Source: Pseudopedobacter sp037968815
GTDB lineage: Bacteria; Bacteroidota; Bacteroidia; Sphingobacteriales; Sphingobacteriaceae
Reading direction: 5' to 3'
DNA: 64,000 nt
NCBI GenBank assembly: GCA_037968815.1
Contig: JBBKWF010000015.1
Span: 59,567 to 123,566, forward strand
Part shown: positions 20,101 through 28,932 of the stretch, piece by piece
Position numbering within the stretch: position 1 is the first letter of the stretch
Layout of the letters: every line of letters begins with the position of its first letter
The notes under the pieces: generated by a model
Seen by the model: the letters and a program-made list of their open reading frames with translations, nothing else
Told to the model about the DNA's origin: nothing
The model's database searches: none
Program-made: the position numbers and the translations under genes

Positions 20101-21249
20101 GAACTCCCCAGTAGAATACATGGTAATATTTGTCAATGTTTGCTCTAATGGGTTCAAATAAATCATTTCAGGATCACCTACATCACCACTAACACTACTA
20201 CACCCAACCCCTTTTCCTTGAGACACTGCATATTGAACTACTTGAATAGGTTTATCGGAACTGATTTGCTCTATGTTTTGAGACTCAAAATCATAAAATA
20301 AAGGAAAGCTAACTGCGGTTCCGTTTATTTTTACAATTGCAGTTGGGTCGCTTTTTACAATTCTGTAAATCACATAATTTCTTTCCTTTTGAGGAACAGT
20401 GATGAAATTCTTACCCCAAGTCTCTGTTGGGTAAGCCTGTTGCATAAAATTGTCTCCTGCACCTGGACTGGAGATATTATTACCTGAAGTAGGTAACTGA
20501 TAGGAGAGACAGCTAATAGCGATCTTACTGCTTCCAGAAAAAACGGCTATTTTTTTACAAGTTCCGCCGGATGATACGGATTTGATCTTAGACCCTGTTA
20601 AATCATCACCATAAGAGTAAATATTATTATTATTCGCATTATTAGCATCTACATCTACAGATTTCCCTAAAACATTATAAATGTCACCTTTTTTCAGAGT
20701 CACAGTATACGTTTTTCCAGCTTCCCAACCCTCTTCTGTATCCTGACTCGGTGTAATTTCTATCTGCGTATCATCCTCAACTGCAACTACAAAAAACCAA
20801 GAAACTGATCCTTTAGAGTTTGATATTTGTTTATAGTTAATGGATAAATATTCTTTCCCCAAAGCACTCACTGGTAGAACTAAGGTAGCTCCAGAAACTG
20901 AATTGGCAAAAATATGCGCATATACAATGATGGGCTTAAGCGATGTAATATGAATTCCGTTCTCAGAAAGACCATCGTCTTCTAGGTGAGCACTAGTAGG
21001 TATTTCCACCGTAACAATTCCATTTGCTTTAACAGTAACAGTTTTAGTAAAATTAAGATTGGCAATTGAAACAGTAGCTGTGGTAGTTACATCAGAAGTA
21101 AGGTAAACCACCATTTTACCGGTACTAATGTGTTTACCATAACCTAACCAAAAGTCTGTCCCCTTATTTGATGCACCTTGCCCGTAAACAATAGAGCTAA
21201 TAAAACAGCAAACAAAAAATAAAAAAGCCTTTAAGTAAGGTTTTAACAT
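17104..21249 (-). CDS. Giant surface protein: IgGFc-binding-like domain, PKD repeats, T9SS type B tail
   Basis: 1381-aa exported protein. After a signal peptide (about residues 1-23) comes an IgGFc-binding N-terminal-like region (about 25-440; GTDFWLGYG, VLPVSALGKEYLSINY). Then follow several PKD-type beta-sandwich repeats with motifs such as WAWDFGDPTSS, YVWDFGDNN and YQWKFGDALN (about 560-1220), and finally the gliding-motility-associated/type B sorting domain beginning FTPNGDGVNDTWNI and ending GSLMLVR. The tail targets it to the type IX secretion system. It is probably an adhesin displayed at the surface with the adjacent PorP/SprF protein. The IgGFc-binding name reflects family resemblance, not proven antibody binding. 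Confidence 0.93.
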   Translation of the reverse strand: MLKPYLKAFLFFVCCFISSIVYGQGASNKGTDFWLGYGKHISTGKMVVYLTSDVTTTATVSIANLNFTKTVTVKANGIVTVEIPTSAHLEDDGLSENGIHITSLKPIIVYAHIFANSVSGATLVLPVSALGKEYLSINYKQISNSKGSVSWFFVVAVEDDTQIEITPSQDTEEGWEAGKTYTVTLKKGDIYNVLGKSVDVDANNANNNNIYSYGDDLTGSKIKSVSSGGTCKKIAVFSGSSKIAISCLSYQLPTSGNNISSPGAGDNFMQQAYPTETWGKNFITVPQKERNYVIYRIVKSDPTAIVKINGTAVSFPLFYDFESQNIEQISSDKPIQVVQYAVSQGKGVGCSSVSGDVGDPEMIYLNPLEQTLTNITMYSTGEFKILKHFINVVVKKAGVASFTLDGASTSASFTEVPGNSEYSYAQLSVTEGTHNLRSDVGFNAIAYGFGSAESYGYAAGANLTAFGIDPVNPNAPNSEIQTGCVGTSYDLTLKLPYEASQLQFDRGDGSGLQIISSTSFTTTQKDGQTIYTYSLIPEVTYSEAKTYSYRVLTTKPSADACGSGDEFLFDFIINKQPVGDFSAVAEVCINSPISVKANIFPDQTITEYLWIFEDGQNANTESAEYTYTSTGVKNIRLSVKSEDGCWSEVKEVETEVMPLPVANFKQQAITCVDGAVQFTDQSTITKSTITKWAWDFGDPTSSANTSTDQNPTHTFNEVETYDVTLTVTTDLGCTQTIVKPITIHPLPVVEFETPDICLTDASAKFINKSSITTGSISYVWDFGDNNSTSANNTSTDKDPSHTYTEAKVYQVTLTATSASGCVTTLTKPFTVNGSTPVAKFAVQNENQLFSDQEVVFEDLASVDFGQVTKIEWIYDTSTPSEIETDDNPATKIERTQAPKLYKHTYPTFFTPAQKTINVSMKAYSGITCVNTFTKPITLKAIPIVDFSLPDGCLPNGEAVFTNLSTFVGSETGLTYQWKFGDALNSTSTQPNPTFAFKEAKSYQITLTVTAPNGSTNTLTKPFLVKGAIANPVFSVLNENSLCSDQEVTFIDNTTIAFGEINKIEWSFDNDNHPNEAQYQLTDDNPALRSASNKSYSFNYPKFSSPATQDKNIRMRITSGDNCVNEVIKTITLKAVPNVEFAPLTSVCAEVTEYQLTQANEVTGFSGKGTYSGKGIIDAGGVFSPTKAGAGTHTITYTFVGDNGCSDAKTQLITVYPTPTADAGSDKVILIGGQIVLDAVAEGNNVTYKWTPSIGLDRDDVLNPIASPLKDVTYTLTVNSEQGCTIQDSMVVKVLQFPEIPNTFTPNGDGVNDTWNIKYLDSYPSSTMRIFNRYGKEIFASGRYTPWDGKLNNEYLPEGMYYYIITAKDGELKYSGSLMLVR

Positions 21250-21341
21250 AGCATATGGAATCAGCCTTATATGACTACTAAAAAGGCAAAAGGTTTATTA
21301 AGGAGCGTTTATTGAATGGAATAATGGGCTTGGTTAAACAT

Positions 21342-21375
21342 GAGCAAGCCTCGACCAATAAGTCAAGGCTTGCTC
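21342..21375 (-). terminator. Long hairpin after the DUF2147 gene
   Basis: 10-bp perfect outer stem GAGCAAGCCT / AGGCTTGCTC that extends to about 14 bp on the minus-strand RNA, 26 bp downstream of the DUF2147 stop. The U-tract after it is weak, so it may also serve as a 3'-end stabiliser. Confidence 0.6.
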
Positions 21376-21400
21376 ACATATTCTATATTTTTAGCGAAAT

Positions 21401-21832
21401 TTATTTCACTCTTGTCCAAACATCGGTTCTACCAAGTAAAGAAATACCAACGTAGCCTCTAACGCTTAGCTTATCATTGCCTTTAAGTGTCATGATACAG
21501 CTATAAGTTTTACCAGATTTAGGATCATAGATAGTACCATCTTCCCACTCTCCATCATCAAAATTAAATCCTTTTAGCATTTCTAAGCCTAATAGGGCTC
21601 TTCCACGTAAATTTGCATCGGGGTTATTTACATCTGTTTTTGCCTTACCTTGTTCATTGTTTGGATTTTTAAGCCAAACCAACTTTCCGCTGTACTTATT
21701 ACCAACTTTATAAATCTGAATATTGGCTTCGCCACTACTATTTAGCCATTTACCTACAACAGCATCTGCTGATTGTGCGAAAATTGTGGTTGTAGCGAAA
21801 ACTAGCGCCATCAATATGAGTATCTTTTTCAT
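21401..21832 (-). CDS. DUF2147 domain exported protein
   Basis: 143-aa protein with a signal peptide ending TTTIFAQ, followed by a lipocalin-like beta domain typical of DUF2147: VVGKWLNSSGEANIQIYKV near the start, a DPKSGKTYSC segment near residue 105 and the closing LLGRTDVWTRV. It is probably periplasmic; the function of the family is not established. Monocistronic. Confidence 0.9.
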   Translation of the reverse strand: MKKILILMALVFATTTIFAQSADAVVGKWLNSSGEANIQIYKVGNKYSGKLVWLKNPNNEQGKAKTDVNNPDANLRGRALLGLEMLKGFNFDDGEWEDGTIYDPKSGKTYSCIMTLKGNDKLSVRGYVGISLLGRTDVWTRVK

Positions 21833-22141
21833 CTGTTTATTTATTTGGTGTGTGATAATTGGTTATCTAAAATAAAGCATTATTTCTTTAATAACGATGA
21901 AATGTTTTCGAAATTTTATGTTTGGATGTAATATTTTTATACAGTTTTGCCTTGCAGGATGAAATAAATCCTCTTCAGAAGATTGAAATTTGACATTTTA
22001 CTTCCCCTTTTACAGGAGTTTTATTCGACATGCGATACGCTTAACATCGAACAACTATCAATTCGGAATAATGGGTTTATTAAGCACAAAAAAAGGAGCT
22101 TATTGCTAAGCTCCTTTTTTATCTAAAACGGTATTTCTTGT
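21833..22141. other. Intergenic region upstream of DUF2147 and downstream of rplT
   Basis: 309 bp with no ORF that looks coding. It contains the rplT terminator at its right end. The rest is AT-rich and carries the DUF2147 gene's presumed promoter, for which no confident -7/-33 match was seen. Confidence 0.5.
22088..22120 (-). terminator. Terminator of the thrS-infC-rpmI-rplT operon
   Basis: Strong stem AAAAGGAGCTTA / TAAGCTCCTTTT with a TTGC loop and a T run, about 20 bp beyond the rplT stop. This marks the operon end. Confidence 0.9.
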
Positions 22142-22486
22142 TTACTTTACTGCATCAACAATAGCTGCGAAAGCTTTTGGATCGTTCATTGCTAAATCAG
22201 CTAAAACTTTTCTGTTTAAACCGATGTTTTTAGCACCAACTTTTCCAATGAATTGAGAGTAAGACATTCCGTGTTCGCGGCTAGCAGCGTTGATACGTTG
22301 TATCCATAATCCTCTGAATTCTCTTTTCTTAACTTTTCTGTCTCTGAAAGCGTATTGTAAACCTTTTTCAACAGTATTTTTAGCAATGGTAAAAACCTTG
22401 CTTCTTGATCCCCAATAACCTCTGGCTAATTTAAGGACCTTCTTTCTTCTTCTTCTTGACGCTACTGCGTTAACCGAACGTGGCAT
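22142..22486 (-). CDS. rplT: 50S ribosomal protein L20
   Basis: 114-aa rRNA-binding protein needed early in 50S assembly. It has the basic N-terminus MPRSVNAVASRRRRKKVLKL and the LWIQRINAASREHGMSYSQF core, of normal family length. It is last in the thrS-infC-rpmI-rplT operon. In other bacteria L20 represses this operon by binding its leader; no matching leader structure was identified here. Confidence 0.98.
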   Translation of the reverse strand: MPRSVNAVASRRRRKKVLKLARGYWGSRSKVFTIAKNTVEKGLQYAFRDRKVKKREFRGLWIQRINAASREHGMSYSQFIGKVGAKNIGLNRKVLADLAMNDPKAFAAIVDAVK

Positions 22487-22560
22487 AATTTAATTGTTTT
22501 TGGTAAGAGGTGACCAGCAATTACACTGATACTTAAACCCAATCCCTGGTTAATATTTAA

Positions 22561-22761
22561 TTATTTTCCGATGCAAAGCATACGTTTAACATTTCCTGTA
22601 TCTGCATCAGATACATAGCTGGTAGTAGTTAAGTTACGTTTTTGCTTTGTGGTCTTTTTTGTTAGGATGTGACTTTTGTAGGCATCCTTTCTTTTGATTT
22701 TACCTGTTCCAGTAAGCGAAAAACGCTTTTTTGCACCAGAATGGCTTTTCATTTTTGGCAT
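22561..22761 (-). CDS. rpmI: 50S ribosomal protein L35
   Basis: 66-aa basic protein of the large subunit: MPKMKSHSGAKKRFSLTGTG and KRKDAYKSHILTKKTTKQKR are diagnostic. It lies between infC (30 bp gap) and rplT (74 bp gap). Confidence 0.98.
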   Translation of the reverse strand: MPKMKSHSGAKKRFSLTGTGKIKRKDAYKSHILTKKTTKQKRNLTTTSYVSDADTGNVKRMLCIGK

Positions 22762-22791
22762 AATAATGCTTTTTAATTTAACCTGTTTATA

Positions 22792-23346
22792 TTAATTCTT
22801 TCCCGTTTTAGGCGCTACTGTTAAGAACATTCTTTTACCTTCTAATTTAGGTAATAGTTCTACTTTTCCTACGTCTTCTAAAGCCTGTGCAAATTTTAAC
22901 AATAAAATTTCACCTTGTTCTTTATAAACGATTGCTCTTCCTTTAAAGTGAACGTAAGCTCTTACTTTCTCACCGTTCTCTAAAAAAGAAACCGCATGTT
23001 TTAATTTAAATTGAAAATCGTGATCGTTAGTGTTAGGCCCAAATCTAATTTCCTTAATTACCGTTTGTTTAGCATTAGCCTTAATTTCTTTCAGCTTTTT
23101 CTTTTGCTCGTAAACAAATTTATTGTAATCAACGATTTTACATACCGGAGGGTTGGCATTCGGTGAAATCTCAACTAAGTCAAGATCCATTTCGTCTGCC
23201 ATTGCCAACGCTTTTTCTAAAGGGTAAACTCCCTGCTCGATATCCTCTCCTACTACCCTTACTTCCCTTGCTCTAATACGCTTATTGATATTGTGAGCGG
23301 GCTCAGTTTGTCTTCTGCCTCTATTCGGATTTAATTTAGGTCTAAT
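22792..23346 (-). CDS. infC: Translation initiation factor IF-3, AUU start
   Basis: 184-aa factor that binds the 30S subunit and rejects non-standard start codons. The frame has no ATG before an internal one at 23208, which would delete most of the N-terminal domain. The conserved N-terminal part (PAHNINKRIRAREVRVVGED, then EQGVYPLEKALAMADE) is encoded upstream and reaches an ATT at 23346, preceded by a GGAGG sequence six bases away. A neighbouring ATC at 23349 is possible. E. coli infC also starts at AUU, through which IF-3 represses itself. The C-terminal domain ends with MFLTVAPKTG. The Shine-Dalgarno-like sequence stands out because Bacteroidota genes rarely have one. Confidence 0.93.
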   Translation of the reverse strand: MRPKLNPNRGRRQTEPAHNINKRIRAREVRVVGEDIEQGVYPLEKALAMADEMDLDLVEISPNANPPVCKIVDYNKFVYEQKKKLKEIKANAKQTVIKEIRFGPNTNDHDFQFKLKHAVSFLENGEKVRAYVHFKGRAIVYKEQGEILLLKFAQALEDVGKVELLPKLEGKRMFLTVAPKTGKN

Positions 23347-23368
23347 GATTGTCCTCCATCTTTATTAT

Positions 23369-25294
23369 TTAAACTAAAATTTCTTTTTGAAGATGACTGC
23401 TAAACTCTTCGATACTCATACTTCCCTGGTCACCTTCTCCATGTTTTCTTACAGAAACCGTACCATCTTCCATCTCCTTCTCTCCTATAATTAACATAAA
23501 AGGAATCTTTTTGACTTCGGCATCCCTAATTTTTCGTCCGATTTTCTCATCCCGAAAGTCAATTAGTCCGCGAATATCGGAATTATTAAGAGATTCTAAA
23601 ACTTTTTTTCCATATTCCTCATATTTTTCGGAAATAGGCAAAACAATAAATTGCTCTGGAGTTAGCCATAATGGGAAGTTACCTGCACAATGCTCAATCA
23701 GAACAGCAACAAAGCGCTCTAACGAACCAAACGGTGCTCGGTGAATCATTACGGGGCGGTGTTTTTGATTATCGCTACCAGTGTACTCTAGCTCAAAACG
23801 TTCGGGTAAATTATAATCTACCTGAATTGTTCCTAATTGCCATTTTCTACCTAAAGCATCTTTAACCATAAAGTCCAACTTTGGACCATAAAAAGCCGCT
23901 TCACCAGTTTCTACAACTGTTGTCAAGTTTTTTTCTGCAGCAGCTTCAATAATTGCTGTTTCGGCTAAATCCCAATTTTCATCGCTACCTATATATTTAG
24001 CTTTGTTATTTGGGTCACGCAAAGAAACTTGTGCAGTATAGTTTTCAAAACCTAAAGCTTTAAAAACATATAGCACTAAATCAATTACTTTTTTAAATTC
24101 TTCTTTTACTTGGTCTGGACGGCAAAATAAATGCGCATCATCCTGAGTAAACCCCCTTACTCTGGTTAAACCATGTAACTCTCCACTTTGCTCGTAACGG
24201 TAAACTGTACCAAACTCGGCTAACCTAATCGGCAAATCTTTGTACGAACGTGGTTTTGTTTTATAAATCTCGCAATGGTGCGGGCAGTTCATCGGTTTCA
24301 AGAAAAACTCCTCTCCTTCTTGTGGAGTTTTTATCGGCTGAAAAGAATCTGCTCCGTATTTATCGTAATGACCGGAAGTAACGTATAAGTTTTTATGCCC
24401 GATGTGCGGCGTAATAACCTGATCGTAACCGGCTTTTTGTTGTGCTTTCTGTAAAAAATTAACTAAACGTTCACGCAAAGCAGTTCCTTTAGGCAACCAT
24501 AAAGGTAAACCCATTCCTACTTTTTCAGAAAAAGCAAATAGTTCTAATTCCTTACCTAACTTACGGTGATCACGTTTTTTAGCTTCTTCAATCATATGAA
24601 GATACTCTGTAAGCTCACTTTGTTTCGGAAAAGTTACGCCATAAATACGAGTTAACTGTTTTCTGCTTTCATCACCTCTCCAATAAGCACCAGCCACATT
24701 AGTAAGCTTTACAGCCTTAATGAAACTTGTGTTAGGAATATGCGGACCGCGACATAAATCGGTAAAGTTGCCTTGAGTATATAAGGTGATTGTTCCGTCT
24801 TCTAAATCCTTAATTAAATCTAGTTTGTACTCGTCGCCTTTTTCTTCAAAGTATTTAATTGCATCAGCTTTACTAATGCCTTCTTTTACATATACAGCTT
24901 TTGTTCTGGCTAATTCTAAAAACTTATCTTCAATTTTTTTGAAATCATCAGAAGAAAACTCTCTGTCGCCAAAATCAACGTCGTAGTAAAAACCAGTTTC
25001 AATTGATGGACCAATCCCGAACTTAGTACCCGGATAAAGTGCTTCTAAAGCTTCTGCCAACAAGTGAGCAGATGAATGCCAGAATGTTGACTTTCCATTG
25101 GTATCATTCCAAGTTAATAGTTTTACGCTAGCATCTTGTTCAATTGGCATTGATGAATCCACCACTTTACCATCAACCTCGGCAGCCAAAACATTACGAG
25201 CTAAACCTTCAGATATAGAAAGCGCTATCTGATGCGCATTGGTTCCTTTTTCGTAATCCCTTGTTGAACCATCAGGGAGTGTAATCTTAATCAT
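23369..25294 (-). CDS. thrS: Threonine-tRNA ligase
   Basis: 641-aa class II synthetase that charges tRNA-Thr. The N-terminal TGS domain (about residues 1-62) is followed by the editing domain with the HSSAHLLAEAL zinc-type motif. The catalytic core has MNCPHHCEIYK (zinc-binding Cys), the motif 2 region VYRYEQSGELHGLTRVRGF and the motif 3 region MIHRAPFGSLERF. The anticodon-binding domain (about 535-641) completes it. Full length, first gene of the operon, with the infC start 22 bp downstream. Confidence 0.98.
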   Translation of the reverse strand: MIKITLPDGSTRDYEKGTNAHQIALSISEGLARNVLAAEVDGKVVDSSMPIEQDASVKLLTWNDTNGKSTFWHSSAHLLAEALEALYPGTKFGIGPSIETGFYYDVDFGDREFSSDDFKKIEDKFLELARTKAVYVKEGISKADAIKYFEEKGDEYKLDLIKDLEDGTITLYTQGNFTDLCRGPHIPNTSFIKAVKLTNVAGAYWRGDESRKQLTRIYGVTFPKQSELTEYLHMIEEAKKRDHRKLGKELELFAFSEKVGMGLPLWLPKGTALRERLVNFLQKAQQKAGYDQVITPHIGHKNLYVTSGHYDKYGADSFQPIKTPQEGEEFFLKPMNCPHHCEIYKTKPRSYKDLPIRLAEFGTVYRYEQSGELHGLTRVRGFTQDDAHLFCRPDQVKEEFKKVIDLVLYVFKALGFENYTAQVSLRDPNNKAKYIGSDENWDLAETAIIEAAAEKNLTTVVETGEAAFYGPKLDFMVKDALGRKWQLGTIQVDYNLPERFELEYTGSDNQKHRPVMIHRAPFGSLERFVAVLIEHCAGNFPLWLTPEQFIVLPISEKYEEYGKKVLESLNNSDIRGLIDFRDEKIGRKIRDAEVKKIPFMLIIGEKEMEDGTVSVRKHGEGDQGSMSIEEFSSHLQKEILV

Positions 25295-25455
25295 CTACAA
25301 TTATGATTTATATTTGTGTATAATATTTAACGTACGCCTATACAAATGTGCGTTTTTTATTAAGGTGCAAAAATACGAGAATTATTTTAATGAGTGAAGT
25401 GTTTAAGTGATTGTCTGAAATTCATCAAAGTAAATACACTTTTCGCTATAACCAC

Positions 25456-25487
25456 GAAGCAAGCACCCTTTAATGAATGCTTGCTTC
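25456..25487 (-). terminator. Terminator after the T9SS deacetylase-like gene
   Basis: 10-bp perfect stem GAAGCAAGCA / TGCTTGCTTC with a 12-nt loop, downstream of the minus-strand stop at 25522. The U-tract is weak. Confidence 0.6.
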
Positions 25488-25521
25488 ACTTATAAATAAG
25501 ATTATGATTAAAAGTTGAGCT

Positions 25522-28500
25522 CTATTTAAGAAATTTACTTCTCAGTACCTGAAAATCATTTCGGTAATTCGCAATATAAACCCCATTACCTGAACCCGAC
25601 ATATCAACAGAAAAAATGTTGACACCTTTATTTAGAAAGACTTTTTGTTGAATGATTTTTTGACCGTTCGTGTTATAAATCTCCAATTCTCCATCTGAAA
25701 CTTTATCAGAATTGATAGTGACATTAACATGATCTGAGCCAATTTCAGGAGAAACCTGCATGGTTAAACCTGTAAAACCCATACTGATTGAAGCTATATT
25801 AGACAGCGTTGATTTTCCATCAAAATCTACCTGATTTAAACGGTAATAATTTGTTCCAACCGCCGGTTTTTTATCAAAAAAGTTATAAGTCAAAATTGTA
25901 TGGCTATTGTTCGAGCCATTTACTTTCCCAATGCTTTCGAATTGTAAACCGTCAAAAGATCTTTGGATTTCGAAATGTGAATTATTGGTTTCTGAAGCGG
26001 TTATCCATCTTAACTGAACGCCATCATTTTGTTTCTGAGCAATAAATGACATTAAATGAATAGGTAATAATGCATTTGTTTTTCCGATTAAAATTGGAGC
26101 GAAATCACTTAAGCCTGCCAATGTTATCGTGTTACTCGAGTTATCTGCGCCCCCTGTAACCGACTCATATACAGAAGATTTATATTGCAACGCTTCAATT
26201 TCATTAGCCACTAAACCTGAAAAGTTGGTCCCTTCCAAAGCCTCATCCCAACCTAAAGTCAAATTATAGTTACCCGTACCCAAAGTACGGCTAACTTGAT
26301 AAACGGCATCAACAATATCATTTTTCTGAGCGATAGAAAACGCGGCACCATTCGGTGTTGCGTTCGTTGTTGCTCCTTCAAAAACACTTACAGTAATATC
26401 AGAAACACTGTTTGGTGTAAATATTACAGGTAGGAAATAGTTTGTACCCCCCACCGGAAACGTATTAGCATTAGCAAATGAACTTAGCCTTAGTTTACCA
26501 ATATTTGAACCCGACTTTAATGTTTTAATATGATTTGTAACATTAAAACTTCCTGCAATCTGATTTCCAGAAGACACATGAAGCTCATCCGAAGATGGGA
26601 TATTAAGAATTCCGTTTAAAAGTGTAAGTGTCCCGGTAACAGTTTTAGAGTTTTCAAGAGTTACTTCTGCGTGGTTATTAATAATTAAATTATTAACACT
26701 AGTAGGTAGCTCAGCCCCACTAGTAAGGTTTGACCCTCCATTATAAGTTACGTTTACCACCCCGTTAATAGCGGCAGATAAGCTTCCCTCGGTTCTAACT
26801 ACCGATATTGTACCGCTTGGAACTGTAAGGTTCCCAGTAGTAAGCACTCCGTTTGCCAAGGTAAGCACCCCTCCATTATTAATAAAATTACCTGTATTGC
26901 TTGAACTTGCAACAGCAGCAACCCCGTTAGGGTTATCAATTATTAAGTTGGTATAATTAAATTGCTTAAGTGAAGAGGCATCGTTACCTAAATTAATAAA
27001 TGTTTGTACTGCTGAGCCACTGTAAATTACAGTACCATTGTTGGTAAAAGTAACAACATCCATTGCTGGCGTTGCACCCGTTAATTCTAAAACACCTCCC
27101 GCATCAATAATTATTTCCCCACATTTCCCTGCGTTATTGTAAGTAAAAACCTGATTTCCGGAAGATGCTCTTGATTTAGATGAAATCAATCTGGCGCCAT
27201 TTTTAATGGTTAATACCCCATTAAAAGTAGTACTACTTGACCCTACATTTAGGGTTGAGTTTGTGGAGATAGTTCCACTAGTGAACGTAAAGGTTTTACA
27301 TTTCATAGCAGTATTCAGTACACCTACGGCTCCTGCATCTAAAGCAAATTCCGAATTATGTGTTGGTCCTATCCCATTCCACTCACCAGTGCTGGTAATT
27401 ATACGAGAATCACCGACGAACCTTAAAAGCCCGGTAGAATTAGTATTAATCATATAAGAGATTAAAGCTGTCGTGTTTACGCCCATATAGTTCCCGTCAA
27501 CGGCTGATACTTCGGCCGGTCCTGTATAAGCTCTAATTTTGCCATATACATTCACATTAAAAGCTCCAGTAATATCTAAAACACCCTGTGAACCAGAGGT
27601 TGTAGCGTTGATGTTTAAATCATAACAATTTGCGTCTGAGGCATCAACGGTTATAGTATGTCCATTTTGGACAAAAACATTATTAGAGGAACTTGGAGCT
27701 ACAGTAGCTGTAGACCAGCTTCCATTAGCTGCTCTAATTTGCCAAACTGAAGGTGTATTCCAATTTCCTGAGGTGATAGAACGATAATCTATAGCAGATA
27801 CAGATAAAACATGAGAGACGTAATCGGCAGGTTTATAGGTCGCATCACCCATCTGTGAAGCGGTAATTACAGTGCTTCCAGAGCCTACAAGCTTTATTTT
27901 TCCATCTACAATAACAGCAACAGATGGATTTGAACTGTTATAAGTAACGGTTAAACCTGATGACGAAGTTGCTCCTGGGGCAAAATCAGCATCTTCTCTC
28001 ATTTTTGAAGGTAAACTTGAAAAGCTGATTGTTTGGCTGACGGCTGGCGTTATAATAGAAGGGTTAAGACTTAAGTAATACTCATAAGGCGTCACAAGCT
28101 CTGCACCTTCACTGATTAAAAAATCTATAATCCGACTAAACTCGGTGACTTTAGCTGCATCCCATTGTCCTGGATGCCCTTGTAAAACCATATTGTCAAA
28201 ATATTTGACTTTACGAAAGTTATAATTCTCAATAAAAAAATCATAGTCTGGTATACCAGTACCGTTCTCAAAATTAACCCTATTAGTTAAGTTTAAGATA
28301 CCCGTGGAGGCAGGAGGAGCTGGAGAATTCAACATGGTTACTTTATAATTACTATTTTCAGAAATTACAGTATTAGTAGTTTGATCTGATTGATTATAAG
28401 GCGCTCCAAAAGAACGCATTTGAACTCTCAAGTTATTTTTAATAGATATATCAGCATCCTCAAAGTGTTGTTTTTGATAAGCATAAGTTGTGTTATCAAA

Positions 28501-28932
28501 CTCAGGGTCAATATGATCAAAACCATGATGCCAAACTTCAAAAAGAGACTCACCATTTAAGTTTTTCGCATTTAAATATGTCCCATATATACTTAATGCA
28601 GATGCATCATTTCTGCTAGACACAAAACCTAATCCTGCTTTAATTTTCATACTAACCAAATAATTTAAAGCAGGCAAAGCAGTGCTAACCCCAGAGCTAG
28701 CGTACAAATCATCTAATTTTAATATTATTTTTAAAGGAGGATTGGTACTATTACTGTTTAAAACTGTCTTTATTTTTAAATAGTCCGCTTTTTCTAGTTT
28801 AGAATTCGCCTTAGTAAGTTCACCATTTCCGCTACTCCTTGTGTTTAAAATACTTGTAGCATTTGTGTAAAGACAGAAAGTTGTTATCGCAATAAGTAAC
28901 AACAATGTTTTTTTGAGCATTGAATTCATCAT
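25522..28932 (-). CDS. Secreted polysaccharide-deacetylase-like protein with T9SS type A tail
   Basis: 1136-aa exported protein. Signal peptide about residues 1-25. A NodB/polysaccharide-deacetylase-like domain (about 60-290) shows the paired Asp in KLDDLY (74-75), the metal-type HHGFDH (135-140), RSFGAPYN (173-180) and LQGHPGQ. It is followed by an MBG/Ig-like sandwich (about 300-375), a long beta-helical or adhesin-type stretch (about 380-850), and a C-terminal fibronectin-like plus type A sorting domain (about 960-1136) ending VLRSKFLK. Probable role: surface or secreted carbohydrate de-esterification. The central part is only described by composition. Monocistronic. Confidence 0.82.
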   Translation of the reverse strand: MMNSMLKKTLLLLIAITTFCLYTNATSILNTRSSGNGELTKANSKLEKADYLKIKTVLNSNSTNPPLKIILKLDDLYASSGVSTALPALNYLVSMKIKAGLGFVSSRNDASALSIYGTYLNAKNLNGESLFEVWHHGFDHIDPEFDNTTYAYQKQHFEDADISIKNNLRVQMRSFGAPYNQSDQTTNTVISENSNYKVTMLNSPAPPASTGILNLTNRVNFENGTGIPDYDFFIENYNFRKVKYFDNMVLQGHPGQWDAAKVTEFSRIIDFLISEGAELVTPYEYYLSLNPSIITPAVSQTISFSSLPSKMREDADFAPGATSSSGLTVTYNSSNPSVAVIVDGKIKLVGSGSTVITASQMGDATYKPADYVSHVLSVSAIDYRSITSGNWNTPSVWQIRAANGSWSTATVAPSSSNNVFVQNGHTITVDASDANCYDLNINATTSGSQGVLDITGAFNVNVYGKIRAYTGPAEVSAVDGNYMGVNTTALISYMINTNSTGLLRFVGDSRIITSTGEWNGIGPTHNSEFALDAGAVGVLNTAMKCKTFTFTSGTISTNSTLNVGSSSTTFNGVLTIKNGARLISSKSRASSGNQVFTYNNAGKCGEIIIDAGGVLELTGATPAMDVVTFTNNGTVIYSGSAVQTFINLGNDASSLKQFNYTNLIIDNPNGVAAVASSSNTGNFINNGGVLTLANGVLTTGNLTVPSGTISVVRTEGSLSAAINGVVNVTYNGGSNLTSGAELPTSVNNLIINNHAEVTLENSKTVTGTLTLLNGILNIPSSDELHVSSGNQIAGSFNVTNHIKTLKSGSNIGKLRLSSFANANTFPVGGTNYFLPVIFTPNSVSDITVSVFEGATTNATPNGAAFSIAQKNDIVDAVYQVSRTLGTGNYNLTLGWDEALEGTNFSGLVANEIEALQYKSSVYESVTGGADNSSNTITLAGLSDFAPILIGKTNALLPIHLMSFIAQKQNDGVQLRWITASETNNSHFEIQRSFDGLQFESIGKVNGSNNSHTILTYNFFDKKPAVGTNYYRLNQVDFDGKSTLSNIASISMGFTGLTMQVSPEIGSDHVNVTINSDKVSDGELEIYNTNGQKIIQQKVFLNKGVNIFSVDMSGSGNGVYIANYRNDFQVLRSKFLK

